Source: a virus. From it: a stretch of DNA of 33,231 nucleotides. Below, in pieces: positions 1 to 8,536 of the stretch; the first letter of the stretch is position 1; every line of letters begins with the position of its first letter. The translations under genes and the position numbers were made by a program. The stretch lies in IMG/VR virus record IMGVR_UViG_3300010400_000041, positions 1 through 33,231 of that record. The stretch is one strand, 5' to 3'. The notes under the pieces were generated by a model. That model did no database searches. It saw only the letters and a program-made list of their open reading frames with translations, and had not been told where the DNA came from.

Positions 1-792
1 ATTTGGGCGTCTGCTCTTAATTCCCAAATCCAGTTGTTTGTTGTTTCCTCGGGCGCGTTGGTCAGTTCTGGTGCAGATTCCGTGTTTACGGTCAGCACTG
101 TTAACTTCACCAACTTCACGGTGACGGTAACGGGTACCACGACTGGTATTACGGCTCTCGATACTGCTGCCACTGCTCCGCTTGTGATTTATTTCAATGG
201 CGCAGCGACAAACAGTCTCACGACTTGGATCGAAGGCGTTGGATTGATGAAGATCGCATCTAACACCGGCATTTTGTTCAGTGTGAATGCGGCCACCTTC
301 CCTCTCTGGCAGGGCAATACGTATGATGCTGGTGCGGCTCCTCTGTCCTTTGGAAAGTTGCAGAAAGCCATCACGCTTCCTGGTGATAAAGGTTTGATGG
401 GAGAAGATTGCACGGTTCTCGTGCCTTTGACAACCTTCAGTGATCTTTTGACCGAACAGGCTGCGGCTCGTCGTTATGGCGATGTGAAATCAAAGAAAAT
501 GGATAACGGGGCTGATAGCCTTGAATTCTATTCTCCTTCAGGTACGATGACGATTGTTCCTCACCCTCTGGTGAAACGTGGACAAGCAGTTATCTATCCT
601 ACGGATTCACTCAGCCGTATCGGTTCCTCAGACTTGACCTTCCAGCTTCCGGGCACCTCGACGGACAGCTATCTTCAGGTTCCTCTCGGCGACTTCGCCG
701 GTTATCAGGTTCGTATTTGGGCAGATAACACACTCTTTGCGGAGACTCCTTCGCATATGTGTTACATCACCAACATCGTTCCTCGCAGCTAA
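1..792 (+). CDS. Major capsid protein, C-terminal part (5' end outside window)
   Basis: The reading frame is open to the first base, so the N-terminus is missing and about 263 residues remain. It is a beta-rich, Thr/Ser/Gly-rich protein without lysine clusters, ending in segments typical of coat proteins (WIEGVGLMKIAS, YQVRIWADNT, HMCYITNIVPRS). A coat protein is expected here, because portal and terminase lie at the other end of the window and tail genes follow directly. The fold is probably HK97-like, as in all tailed-phage coat proteins, but the diagnostic N-terminal arm and E-loop are not in view. The call rests on position and general character rather than a specific motif. A different head protein remains possible. 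Confidence 0.68.
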   Translation: MWASALNSQIQLFVVSSGALVSSGADSVFTVSTVNFTNFTVTVTGTTTGITALDTAATAPLVIYFNGAATNSLTTWIEGVGLMKIASNTGILFSVNAATFPLWQGNTYDAGAAPLSFGKLQKAITLPGDKGLMGEDCTVLVPLTTFSDLLTEQAAARRYGDVKSKKMDNGADSLEFYSPSGTMTIVPHPLVKRGQAVIYPTDSLSRIGSSDLTFQLPGTSTDSYLQVPLGDFAGYQVRIWADNTLFAETPSHMCYITNIVPRS

Positions 793-804
793 AAAGTAGT
801 TCTT

Positions 805-844
805 GCCTCTCCCTTGCCGTCACATAGACGGCGGGGATAGAGGC
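805..844 (+). other. Strong imperfect hairpin downstream of the capsid gene
   Basis: GCCGTC (816-821) and GACGGC (827-832) form a perfect 6-bp stem around the 5-base loop ACATA. An outer stem pairs GCCTCT (805-810) with AGAGGC (839-844), and CCC (811-813) can pair with GGG (833-835) across small bulges. No T-run follows, so it is not a classical Rho-independent terminator. It could protect the 3' end of capsid mRNA, be an RNase processing site, or partly attenuate transcription before the smaller genes. Confidence 0.6.
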
Positions 845-875
845 ACAGACTACATTAATCTTAAGGAGATTTAAA

Positions 876-1055
876 ATGGCCACACTCGTAATCACAATCG
901 TTACCCCTGACTCTGTTGCAATGGTGACTGACCAATTGCAGGGAGTTGGTACCATTTCTTTTAATCCTGCGGCTATTGATCGTGTTTCTCGCTATGTCGA
1001 TGGCGTGGCCACAATGGCTTTTGGACAGACCTCTGTAACTACAGCTGTTTCCTAA
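876..1055 (+). CDS. Small hypothetical protein, 59 aa
   Basis: ATG at 876 is preceded by AAGGAG at 863-868, a strong ribosome-binding site. The product is short, rich in Val, Thr and Ala, and has one acidic turn (VTPDSVAM). It contains the aromatic/basic stretch DRVSRYVDG near residue 35. No signal peptide or clear membrane helix is visible. It sits between the capsid gene and an acidic disordered protein, so a minor head role such as decoration is possible but unproven. I do not recognise a family. Confidence 0.72.
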   Translation: MATLVITIVTPDSVAMVTDQLQGVGTISFNPAAIDRVSRYVDGVATMAFGQTSVTTAVS

Positions 1056-1068
1056 TAAGGAGTCTAAC

Positions 1069-1521
1069 ATGGACGGATTTGATAAAAAAAGAGAGATGAT
1101 TCAGCTTTTGCTGAAATCTCTTAAACACAACGCTGTAGAGGAAATGTCCAAGGGTGGAATAATGCCCCAAGATCTTCCTAATGAAACTCAAACGCCCGCG
1201 GGTCATCCCCATGAACAGGACTTGACCCAGACGAATGCCCTTCAGCAACGAACTAGTGATAGTTCTAGAATGGCAGAAGGTGGTTTGGCCGGAACGGATA
1301 TGCTGGCTTCCGATGAACCTAACCGTTTAACAGAACCGAAAGGTCCTGCGGATTCAAATCAAGACGAAACAGCCCTCGCTGCTCTTTCTGAGCCGCCACA
1401 AGATGAACAGGGTCAAGAAGAAGACCGTCAACAGCTGCACGATGAAAATATCGAGCACGAAGACGAAGATAATAATAGTTCTTCTTTTGAAGCCTTTCTG
1501 CCCCGTAAACGTAAGAAATAA
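1069..1521 (+). CDS. Acidic, disordered virion-region protein, 150 aa
   Basis: The start follows AAGGAGT at 1057-1063. Residues 1-25 form a basic amphipathic helix (MDGFDKKREMIQLLLKSL). The rest is Pro/Gln/Asp/Glu-rich and probably disordered, with a very acidic stretch at about 120-140 and a basic tail (PRKRKK). It contains GHPHEQ near residue 45 and MAEGG at 68-72. Both short motifs recur in the 465-residue protein at 9828-11225. The low complexity and charge pattern would suit a scaffold-like or DNA-associated virion component, but scaffolds usually lie upstream of the coat gene. Function unknown. Confidence 0.8.
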   Translation: MDGFDKKREMIQLLLKSLKHNAVEEMSKGGIMPQDLPNETQTPAGHPHEQDLTQTNALQQRTSDSSRMAEGGLAGTDMLASDEPNRLTEPKGPADSNQDETALAALSEPPQDEQGQEEDRQQLHDENIEHEDEDNNSSSFEAFLPRKRKK

Positions 1522-1533
1522 AGGAGTCTCTAT

Positions 1534-2709
1534 ATGTCAGAATTAATTGCGTTCCCTCTCCCGAGTGGACCGAATTACACCATTCCTGATGTAGGAGATG
1601 AGAATTGGGGACAGAATGTCACTAATTTTCTTGTAGCCCTGCCTCTAGGTGTTCCTCCCACAGCCGGTACCTTCACTCTAACTGGAGATCTTTCCTTTGG
1701 TGCGTCGTTTGGTATTATTTCTAAATACCTCATATCTACAACTATTAATCCATCGGCCACAGGTCAACTTCGGTTATCTAAAACAGACACTCTGTCTTGG
1801 CGAAATAATTTGAATAGCGCAGATCTACCATTAGGTATAGATGGATCAGATAATCTGACGTTCAATGGGTTAACAATTCAGTTTAATGGTACTGTGAATG
1901 CTGGTACAGCCAACCAATTAGCGTATTATCCCGCCTCTAGTAACGCTGTTAGTGGTCTAACCTCAATTACAGCTTCTAGGGCCCTTGTAAGCAATGCCAG
2001 CGGCCTTCCTGTGGCTTCTACAGTCACTACTACAGAATTGTCGTACGTTTCTGGGGTTACATCCTCCATTCAGACTCAATTAAACACACTTAGTTCAGAA
2101 ATTGGTGCGGGTTCTGTACCTACTGGTACAATGCTCGATTTTGCTGGTTCTTCAGCGCCGACTGGGTATTTATTATGCGATGGTACAGCCGTGAGTCGAA
2201 CAACCTACGCCGATCTCTTTAGCGTTATTGGGATTATTTGGGGGGCAGGGGATACAACCACTACTTTTAATATTCCAGATTTTAGACGTACCGTTGCTGT
2301 TGGATCTGGCGGTTCTGGAACCGGTACTTTAGGTAATGCAGTCGGAAATACAGGCGGAACTGAAACAGTTACTTTAACGGCTGCTCAAATCCCTTCTGGT
2401 TTGACTGTTACCGACCCCGGTCATAATCATACTCAGAATGCGCATGGACATGCAATTACCGACCCTGGCCACCAACACAATATAGTGGAAGGGGATAATA
2501 CCGGTGTTAATAATAGAAATTTCACCACTAAAACCGCCGATAATAGTCCCTATGGACAAACGACTGATGCCAGTATCACAAATATAACTGTAAATTCTAC
2601 AACTGCAACAAACAACTCCAATACGACTGGTATTTCTGTTAGTGGCGGCGGTTTGTCTCATAACAATCTTCAGCCTTCAGCAATCGTAACGAAAATCATA
2701 AAGATTTAA
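1534..2709 (+). CDS. Tail fibre with phage tail collar domain
   Basis: This 391-residue protein has a variable N-terminal shaft. A phage tail collar domain (PF07484 type) spans about 196-252, with recognisable signatures PTGYLLCDGTAVSRTTYADL and FNIPDFRR. The C-terminal head, about 290-391, carries a His cluster (GHNH, HGH, GHQHN). Similar histidines bind metal in the receptor-binding tip of T4 gp12. The product is therefore likely a short tail fibre or adhesin that contacts the host surface. It ends in the usual hydrophobic tail (PSAIVTKIIKI). An AAGGAG site precedes the ATG. Trimerisation is expected from the family, not shown by the sequence. Confidence 0.88.
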   Translation: MSELIAFPLPSGPNYTIPDVGDENWGQNVTNFLVALPLGVPPTAGTFTLTGDLSFGASFGIISKYLISTTINPSATGQLRLSKTDTLSWRNNLNSADLPLGIDGSDNLTFNGLTIQFNGTVNAGTANQLAYYPASSNAVSGLTSITASRALVSNASGLPVASTVTTTELSYVSGVTSSIQTQLNTLSSEIGAGSVPTGTMLDFAGSSAPTGYLLCDGTAVSRTTYADLFSVIGIIWGAGDTTTTFNIPDFRRTVAVGSGGSGTGTLGNAVGNTGGTETVTLTAAQIPSGLTVTDPGHNHTQNAHGHAITDPGHQHNIVEGDNTGVNNRNFTTKTADNSPYGQTTDASITNITVNSTTATNNSNTTGISVSGGGLSHNNLQPSAIVTKIIKI

Positions 2710-2722
2710 GAAGGAGCCCTTC

Positions 2723-3673
2723 ATGGCGCTCGATTATACCACAACGTCCCTCCTATCCACATTGCGTCTATTACCCTTGATGCCGACTGTTCAAGCGTTA
2801 TTCACTGATGCGAACTTATTAACCATTTTGAATTTTGAAATGGTTAGTAAGATCTATCCAATGATAGATAATCAAACAGAAGAGTATTTTGTTGAATTAT
2901 CTGATCTTCCGTATGTGCAAGCTAATACGATCTATCCCATGCCTTCACGGGCTGTTGGTGGAAAATTACGATCAGTGTCTTTTGTAGATCCCAACAATAA
3001 TGAGATACGGATACCGCGCCTACGCCCTGAAGACATCATGTCCAACGTCAATGCGACAGGACTTGCGATTAACCCAGCATTATGGGGTTTCTACATTCAA
3101 AATAATCAAATCCGTCTCTTCTTGACAAGTGTTAATGGCGGCACATCGAATTATCAGACTTTACGATTACGGTATATTCGTCAACCTAATAGTCTAGTAG
3201 CCGTCTCAGCAGCTGCTCTTGTGGTATCAGTTAACACTGGAACTAATACAATAACAACTACCGGTATTCCAAGTAATTACAACACTTCCAGTACCTATGA
3301 CTTTATTGAAGGAAAACCACAGTTTAGTTCTTTACAAGACGATGCGATTTGTACCGCCATTTCTGGGAATGACATGACTTTTACATCTCTGCCAGTAGAT
3401 ATGCTAGGTAATGTCACAATTCAAGCTGGCGATTGGGTCTGTTTATCTGGACAGGCACCTGTTGCACAAATACCCTATGACCCTGGTTATAATCTCTTAC
3501 TTCAATTAGGCGCAGCCAAATGTCTTGAAATCCATGGAGATATTCAGGGATTTAATGTGGCTATGAGCCAAGCTTCAGATATGAAGAATTATTTTATCTC
3601 AGTTCTTACACCCCGGGTTGATGGTAATGTGATCCGTTTAACGACCCCCAATAGTTTGTACGGTTGGGACTAA
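2723..3673 (+). CDS. Putative head-tail connector or adaptor, 316 aa
   Basis: The ATG is preceded by AAGGAG, 14 bases after the tail fibre stop. The protein mixes alpha and beta character. Residues 1-55 look helical, and the middle (about 60-230) is beta-rich with repeated YxMPSRAVGGK and RLRYIRQPNSL type strands. The C-terminal part contains a helix (YNLLLQLGAAKCLEIHGD). In P22-like phages a gp4-type adaptor precedes the nozzle gene, and this gene directly precedes the nozzle-like gene at 3883. The adaptor role is inferred from order only. No diagnostic motif is seen, and another tail or minor head protein is equally possible. Confidence 0.6.
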   Translation: MALDYTTTSLLSTLRLLPLMPTVQALFTDANLLTILNFEMVSKIYPMIDNQTEEYFVELSDLPYVQANTIYPMPSRAVGGKLRSVSFVDPNNNEIRIPRLRPEDIMSNVNATGLAINPALWGFYIQNNQIRLFLTSVNGGTSNYQTLRLRYIRQPNSLVAVSAAALVVSVNTGTNTITTTGIPSNYNTSSTYDFIEGKPQFSSLQDDAICTAISGNDMTFTSLPVDMLGNVTIQAGDWVCLSGQAPVAQIPYDPGYNLLLQLGAAKCLEIHGDIQGFNVAMSQASDMKNYFISVLTPRVDGNVIRLTTPNSLYGWD

Positions 3674-3819
3674 AAGAGTTTGTTTAACGCTTTTAGATAA
3701 ATTTCATGTTGTCTTTTATTGATTCTAGCCAAGATAATTTTAAAACAATCTACACACGTCAACTCAATGGTGCCTTTGAACTTTTTACCGCAGTCTCGAC
3801 AAACTTTAATTTTAGTCAT
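3670..3819 (-). CDS. Zinc-ribbon microprotein, 49 aa, antisense within the late block
   Basis: This minus-strand gene overlaps the last 4 bases of the connector gene tail to tail. It encodes a CxxC pair (CRDC at 7-10), a short beta loop, and a second pair (CVDC at 22-25), the spacing of a compact zinc ribbon. A basic C-terminal helix (LARINKRQHEIYLKALNK) follows. The ATG lies 5 bp after a promoter -10 box and no Shine-Dalgarno site is possible if transcription starts there. As the only minus-strand gene in a 13-kb plus-strand block, it is probably expressed early. The likely role is protein or nucleic-acid binding, perhaps host takeover, but that is inference. Confidence 0.75.
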   Translation of the reverse strand: MTKIKVCRDCGKKFKGTIELTCVDCFKIILARINKRQHEIYLKALNKLF

Positions 3820-3824
3820 ATTTC

Positions 3825-3853
3825 AGTATAACAGAAAAACCAGTAAAAATCAA
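3825..3853 (-). promoter_or_regulatory. Sigma70-like promoter for the antisense zinc-ribbon gene
   Basis: On the minus strand, TTGATT (3848-3853) is followed by a 17-bp spacer and TATACT (3825-3830). Five bases later comes the ATG at 3819, so the predicted transcription start coincides with the start codon. The same geometry occurs at 24294-24322 and 26130-26158. Confidence 0.65.
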
Positions 3854-3882
3854 GGTTTACTATAAACCATAAACTATAAACT

Positions 3883-6528
3883 ATGACACTTGAAACTGAT
3901 CCGCACCAACTTCAATTAACTTGTAAAGGGCTATTTACAATGCCCAATACCTTGGCTGAAGTACCGGCAGGTTCCTTATTATCCGCTGAAAATGTGGTTG
4001 TGGACTATGATGGACTTCTTTCCGGTAGACGGGGTATTAAACAATTTGGAATTTCTTTAGCGACACTGACAAGTATTTCAACTACACAGGTCTTTGAAGA
4101 ATTCTTCTACGCAGGTACTAAGCTTATTTGGTTTGGTGATTCTACAGTTTCAGATAGCGACCCTAATAGGTTCTTTTTAGCGTACGATTCTGATGGACTA
4201 GGAACCTGGGTTCAAACAACTCACCCATTTAGTCCTCCAGCCTATACTTTTACAGATACCTACCGAAGTGTTCAAAGTAATGGGAATCTGTATTTAACCT
4301 CTACAACCGGTTTACTTAAAACAGACGCACCCGCTAATGCCCTCTATCCTGCCGGAGGATTTCCAGGACTAGACGGGTCTGCCGCACTTACCGGTTCGTC
4401 TGGTTTCATGTCCACAAATACCCAAGTGGCGTATCGGATGACGTGGGAAACGACCGATGCGAACAATAATTCTTATGAAGGTACGCCTAGTACCCGTGTC
4501 ATTATTGCCAATGCTTCTGGTGGAAGTCGAAATGTCAACGTAACCTTTACGATACCTAATGGTGTAACGACAGCCATTAAGTACAATATTTATCGTTCAA
4601 AGATGAGTGCCAGTTCAACGACAGATCCGTCTGATGAATTACAACTAGCCTTATTTGGATTTCCTACAAGTGGCGAGATTACAGCTAGATCATTTACCGT
4701 CACTGACAGTACACCAGAATCTCTTTTAGGCGCTGCTCTTTACACCAATTCCGGTCAGCAGGGGATAACCCAAGCTAATAATATTCCTCCTTTAGCCAAT
4801 GATGTTTGTTTCTTTGAAGGCTATGTTATTTATGGATCTGCTACAACTCAGCAAAAATTCTTATTGAGTTTGTTATCTACTGGCGCTCCAAATGGCCTTC
4901 AAATTGGGGATACCTTTACAGTCAAAACCGGGGCAACGACCGAAGTCTATACCGCTGGTGCTGTTGAAAATGTGGGTACACAGACATTTAAAGTGTTCAC
5001 TGGCGGAACTCCAGCCGATGATATTTTAGAAACAAAAGAATCGCTAATTCGTGTTATTAATCGTTCAACTCAACTTCTAGTATATGCCTACGATGCTACA
5101 GACCAGAACAGTGCCACATCTCTGCCTGGCGACTTCTTTCTACAAGAACAGGGAATTTCTCGTGTTCCATTTGGTGTGGCCTCAAGTCGTTCTACTTGCT
5201 GGTTTCCAGCATTAACAACCAATCCTGATGATAATCCGTCTTTAGCAGGTGGTTTTATTGGCAGTGGTTATTGTTCTAAATTTCAACAACCTGAGAGTGT
5301 GCCAGTAGCCAATACAATCTCTGTTGGAAATCCCTATTTTGAATGGTATCGCTGTCTGCCTTTAAGAAACAGTGTAATCATTCTTAAGGCGGATGGTTGT
5401 TTTCAGTTAACTGGATCGACATTCCCATTTACCGTCACTATCCTAGATACTGGTACTATTTTAACAGCTCCTGAAAGTGCGGTTATTATGAGTAACCAGG
5501 TTTTTGCTTATACAAACCAGGGTATTGTTGCGATTACCGAAACTGGTCCTGGCATTATTTCGAGACCCATTGAAAACCTGCTCCAAGTCATTAGTGCCTT
5601 TTCATTTCCAGATTTCCCTAGAATAACCTTTGGCACAGCATATGAAACGGATCGTAAGTATATTATGAGCACCATTTCCCCTACCGGGAATTTTACTAAA
5701 GCTACAATCCAGTATGTGTATGATACGATCACCCAAACATGGACCACTTATAAATATCCATTGGCTATTTGGGATTTGAAAGAAAGTCCAACAGAACACC
5801 GTTTATACGCTGCGAGTGCTGATGACAATTATCCATTCGTATTTCAAGAAAGAAAAACATTCACACAGTCTGACTTCGCAGATATCGCTATTCCGGTCAC
5901 GATCACTTCTTTTTCTGGCACAATGCTGACAGTTTCTAGCACAACAGGGGCTCAGATTGGTTGGTCTATTGCTCAATTAACGAACGATGGCTCTGGAAAC
6001 CCAACCGTATTGGCGCGTATTGCCCAAATTACTAATATTGTCGATTCTACCCATATTGTTGTAGATAATACGGTTGTCTGGACAACCGGCGGTGGAGTTT
6101 ACACAGCTTATGAACAGCCAATTCCTATAGATGTGAAATTCTGCCCATTAATTGGCAATGCGGACAATAACGCACCTAGAGGAAACCCCGGTTGTGTTAA
6201 ATTTTGGATGGAAATGCAGGCTTTCTTTCAAAATGTCGACTTTAATTTCATTACTTTCCATTTTGCCAGTGATTTTATTGCTTCTTCTGATGCCATTAAT
6301 CTAGTTCCGCAAGCAGTTTCTGGTGGATGGGGTAATTTCCCATGGAATTCCGTACCTTGGGGCGGTTCTGGGGCTTCTCAAACCCAAACGATCCGTACCT
6401 ATATCCCCTTATCAGCTAAACGAGCTCATTGGCTTAATATCCAGATGGAATTATCCCAGGCAATGACGCAATTCACCTTTGCCGGTATGATGCTTACATA
6501 TCGTCCCGTTACGACTCGGACAAAGTAA
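3883..6528 (+). CDS. Large tail nozzle-like protein, 881 aa
   Basis: The N-terminus (GLFTMPNTLAEVPAG, then AENVVVDYDGLLSGRRGIKQFG shortened here to its ends) follows a pattern I associate with podovirus nozzle or tail tubular B-type proteins. In these, a 'pick up N-V-V-x-D-x-G, then RRG' segment opens a beta-propeller. The rest is beta-rich with repeated DxxTxxW strands and aromatic positions. The protein is longer than P22 gp10 (about 470 aa) or T7 gp12 (about 790 aa). It would form the tail tip or lumen below the adaptor. There is no Shine-Dalgarno site before ATG 3883, only AT-rich repeats (TATAAACCATAAACTATAAA). The next gene overlaps its stop as TAATG. Confidence 0.68.
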   Translation: MTLETDPHQLQLTCKGLFTMPNTLAEVPAGSLLSAENVVVDYDGLLSGRRGIKQFGISLATLTSISTTQVFEEFFYAGTKLIWFGDSTVSDSDPNRFFLAYDSDGLGTWVQTTHPFSPPAYTFTDTYRSVQSNGNLYLTSTTGLLKTDAPANALYPAGGFPGLDGSAALTGSSGFMSTNTQVAYRMTWETTDANNNSYEGTPSTRVIIANASGGSRNVNVTFTIPNGVTTAIKYNIYRSKMSASSTTDPSDELQLALFGFPTSGEITARSFTVTDSTPESLLGAALYTNSGQQGITQANNIPPLANDVCFFEGYVIYGSATTQQKFLLSLLSTGAPNGLQIGDTFTVKTGATTEVYTAGAVENVGTQTFKVFTGGTPADDILETKESLIRVINRSTQLLVYAYDATDQNSATSLPGDFFLQEQGISRVPFGVASSRSTCWFPALTTNPDDNPSLAGGFIGSGYCSKFQQPESVPVANTISVGNPYFEWYRCLPLRNSVIILKADGCFQLTGSTFPFTVTILDTGTILTAPESAVIMSNQVFAYTNQGIVAITETGPGIISRPIENLLQVISAFSFPDFPRITFGTAYETDRKYIMSTISPTGNFTKATIQYVYDTITQTWTTYKYPLAIWDLKESPTEHRLYAASADDNYPFVFQERKTFTQSDFADIAIPVTITSFSGTMLTVSSTTGAQIGWSIAQLTNDGSGNPTVLARIAQITNIVDSTHIVVDNTVVWTTGGGVYTAYEQPIPIDVKFCPLIGNADNNAPRGNPGCVKFWMEMQAFFQNVDFNFITFHFASDFIASSDAINLVPQAVSGGWGNFPWNSVPWGGSGASQTQTIRTYIPLSAKRAHWLNIQMELSQAMTQFTFAGMMLTYRPVTTRTK

Positions 6529-6953
6529 TGATTCTACCTACATATAGACGTATTACTGAAGAAGATTTGAATGATGCTCCTAAAGGCAACTGGAAGAGCA
6601 AATTACTTTATGCTATTAATCTTTTCATGCAACAATTGTATTCAGGTTTATCAAACCAGCTCACTCCAGAGCAGAATTGTATTGTGCAAACAAAGACTTT
6701 TACTATTATCGGTTCTAGCATAATCGATAATAACACATATAGCTTTGCAACAACCTATAGTTACAATCCTTTGGGTATTGATGTGATTAATATCCAACCA
6801 ACAGACGGTTCTACAGCTGTTTTTTCTGTTGCTCCTTACGTTTCGTGGAATTGGACCAATGGAACCTTTAATGTATTGGGCATAACCAGTCTTACAGACG
6901 ATATCCCCTACTCAGTGACAATAAGAGTGTGGTGGCCAGCAGTGGTGAACTAA
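6528..6953 (+). CDS. Hypothetical virion protein, 141 aa
   Basis: The start overlaps the nozzle gene stop (TAATG), so translation is probably coupled. Residues 1-45 contain a helix (DAPKGNWKSKLLYAINLFMQ), and residues 50-141 form a beta-rich domain with aromatic strands (YVSWNWTNGTFNVLG, SVTIRVWW). A helical N-terminus with a small beta sandwich would suit a tail-associated adaptor or fibre-attachment protein, but no family is recognised. Its place between the nozzle gene and the ejection-protein candidates supports a structural role. Confidence 0.75.
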   Translation: MILPTYRRITEEDLNDAPKGNWKSKLLYAINLFMQQLYSGLSNQLTPEQNCIVQTKTFTIIGSSIIDNNTYSFATTYSYNPLGIDVINIQPTDGSTAVFSVAPYVSWNWTNGTFNVLGITSLTDDIPYSVTIRVWWPAVVN

Positions 6954-6954
6954 T

Positions 6955-8535
6955 ATGGCATACGTTCAAAATCAATCTGAAGAAGATCAATTAAAGGCTA
7001 ACCAAGGACCACAATCTCCGACTAGTGGCGGAGTTCAAACTACCGCACCTAGCGGTGTTGGTTCTGCTGGAACTACGGGCGGCCCTAGTCAAACCTCTCA
7101 ACCCGGAGCCGGAGGGTCTTTTGCGTCTTTAACGAACTATGTTAATGCCAATCAGGGCAATGCCACACCTATCGCACAACAAGTCACGAACCAAGCCAAT
7201 CAACAATTTCAAACTTTACAGGGACAGAATCAAGAGGCCTTGCAGGGAATTCAAGGACAAGTTGCTGGTGGATATACAAAGAATGACCCAAACCTATTAG
7301 CCGCTGAAGCAGCCGATCCTACTAAATTTGCCTCGGATCAAAACAATATCGCATCTTTTCAGAAACTATTAAATGATGTTTATAAAGGACCTCAAAGTGC
7401 CGAAGGTACGGCCGGATTTCAGAAACAACAGGCAGCCACTACAAACGCCATTCAACAAGGTCAAAATTTACAAAGCACTGAAGCTGGCAATAAGCAGCTC
7501 TTAGGAAATATAGAACACCGCCCTAGTGCCAGTGTTACTGGACTAAATGAAGCAATTCTCTATAATGATCCGAATGCAACCTCTCAAGTTCAACATGCGT
7601 ATGATCCTTTTTCTAAATTAAATGAGCAATTATCGCAAGGTGCTGGGGATATTAATAAAGCCATTAGTCAGGGACAGAATGAAGCCCAAAATGCCTCTAT
7701 CGCATCGAATAAACAATTAAATGATCAGTTCCATGGTTTAAATAGTCAAATTACCAATGAAAACCAACAAGCGTTCAATACTGCCAACACTGGTTATCAA
7801 AATTTAATGGGCGCATTTAATAAAGTTGCCGGACCTGAACAATCTCTATTAGATGCAGTAAATAAAGTTACAGCAGCTGGTAGCGGACTCGGTGGCACTC
7901 AGCAAGCTGTACAAGCTCAAGATGCCCTTAAAGCGGCTATTGCAGCCAACCCTGGGGCACAGGCTTTCACCCCTGACATGCTCAAACAACTGGGGATTAG
8001 TTCAGACCAATTGAATCAGTTATTACAAGCTCAACAAAAACTACAAACCCCGGAATTTGTTACAAGTGGCAACGCCGGACAGGGTTCGGCTTGGACTAGA
8101 GCACAGAATGTGCCATTAACTAATTGGTTACAGGCGAATGCTCCTACCCAAGCTAATTTCACAGGCGCCACAGCCGATGAGATAGCTAGAGGGAATGCTT
8201 TAAACCAGATCTATGGACAAAATCAGTTTGTTGCGCCAGAACAAGGACCAGCCTACCAAGGGCCGGCATTTGATTTCAGTGGAGCTATGAATACTCTGAA
8301 CCAAGGTTTAGGACAGGTAAGAGGCATGACACAACAGCAGGCTGATGCTATTGCCGCTAATCAATTAGCTCAGTATAACGCTTCTAAAGACAATGGTTTG
8401 TTTGGTAGTGGTTTAGGTGGTTTTCTCGGTGCCGCAATTAATCCAGTAGCTTGGATTCCTAATGCTATAAATGCGGTACAAAATAAACCCGTATCCGGTA
8501 TGAATATGGGACAACAATACATAAAAGGAATTTAA
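6955..8535 (+). CDS. Gln/Asn/Ala/Gly-rich internal virion (ejection) candidate, 526 aa
   Basis: The gene starts one base after the previous stop. The protein is strikingly rich in Gln, Asn, Ala and Gly. A Gly/Ser/Thr-rich disordered N-terminus (about 1-55) is followed by long predicted helices (QGQNQEALQGIQGQ, LNQLLQAQQKLQ). A Gly-rich hydrophobic stretch near 478-500 (GLFGSGLGGFLGAAINPVAW) could touch membrane. This composition, and a place after the nozzle gene in a run of similar large genes, resembles podovirus internal proteins ejected with the DNA (P22 gp7/gp20/gp16 class). No enzymatic motif such as a transglycosylase is visible. Confidence 0.7.
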   Translation: MAYVQNQSEEDQLKANQGPQSPTSGGVQTTAPSGVGSAGTTGGPSQTSQPGAGGSFASLTNYVNANQGNATPIAQQVTNQANQQFQTLQGQNQEALQGIQGQVAGGYTKNDPNLLAAEAADPTKFASDQNNIASFQKLLNDVYKGPQSAEGTAGFQKQQAATTNAIQQGQNLQSTEAGNKQLLGNIEHRPSASVTGLNEAILYNDPNATSQVQHAYDPFSKLNEQLSQGAGDINKAISQGQNEAQNASIASNKQLNDQFHGLNSQITNENQQAFNTANTGYQNLMGAFNKVAGPEQSLLDAVNKVTAAGSGLGGTQQAVQAQDALKAAIAANPGAQAFTPDMLKQLGISSDQLNQLLQAQQKLQTPEFVTSGNAGQGSAWTRAQNVPLTNWLQANAPTQANFTGATADEIARGNALNQIYGQNQFVAPEQGPAYQGPAFDFSGAMNTLNQGLGQVRGMTQQQADAIAANQLAQYNASKDNGLFGSGLGGFLGAAINPVAWIPNAINAVQNKPVSGMNMGQQYIKGI

Positions 8536-8536
8536 T

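Noticed and set aside
1534-2709. Diversity-generating retroelement acting on the tail fibre
   Set aside because: No reverse transcriptase gene and no template or variable repeat pair is visible.
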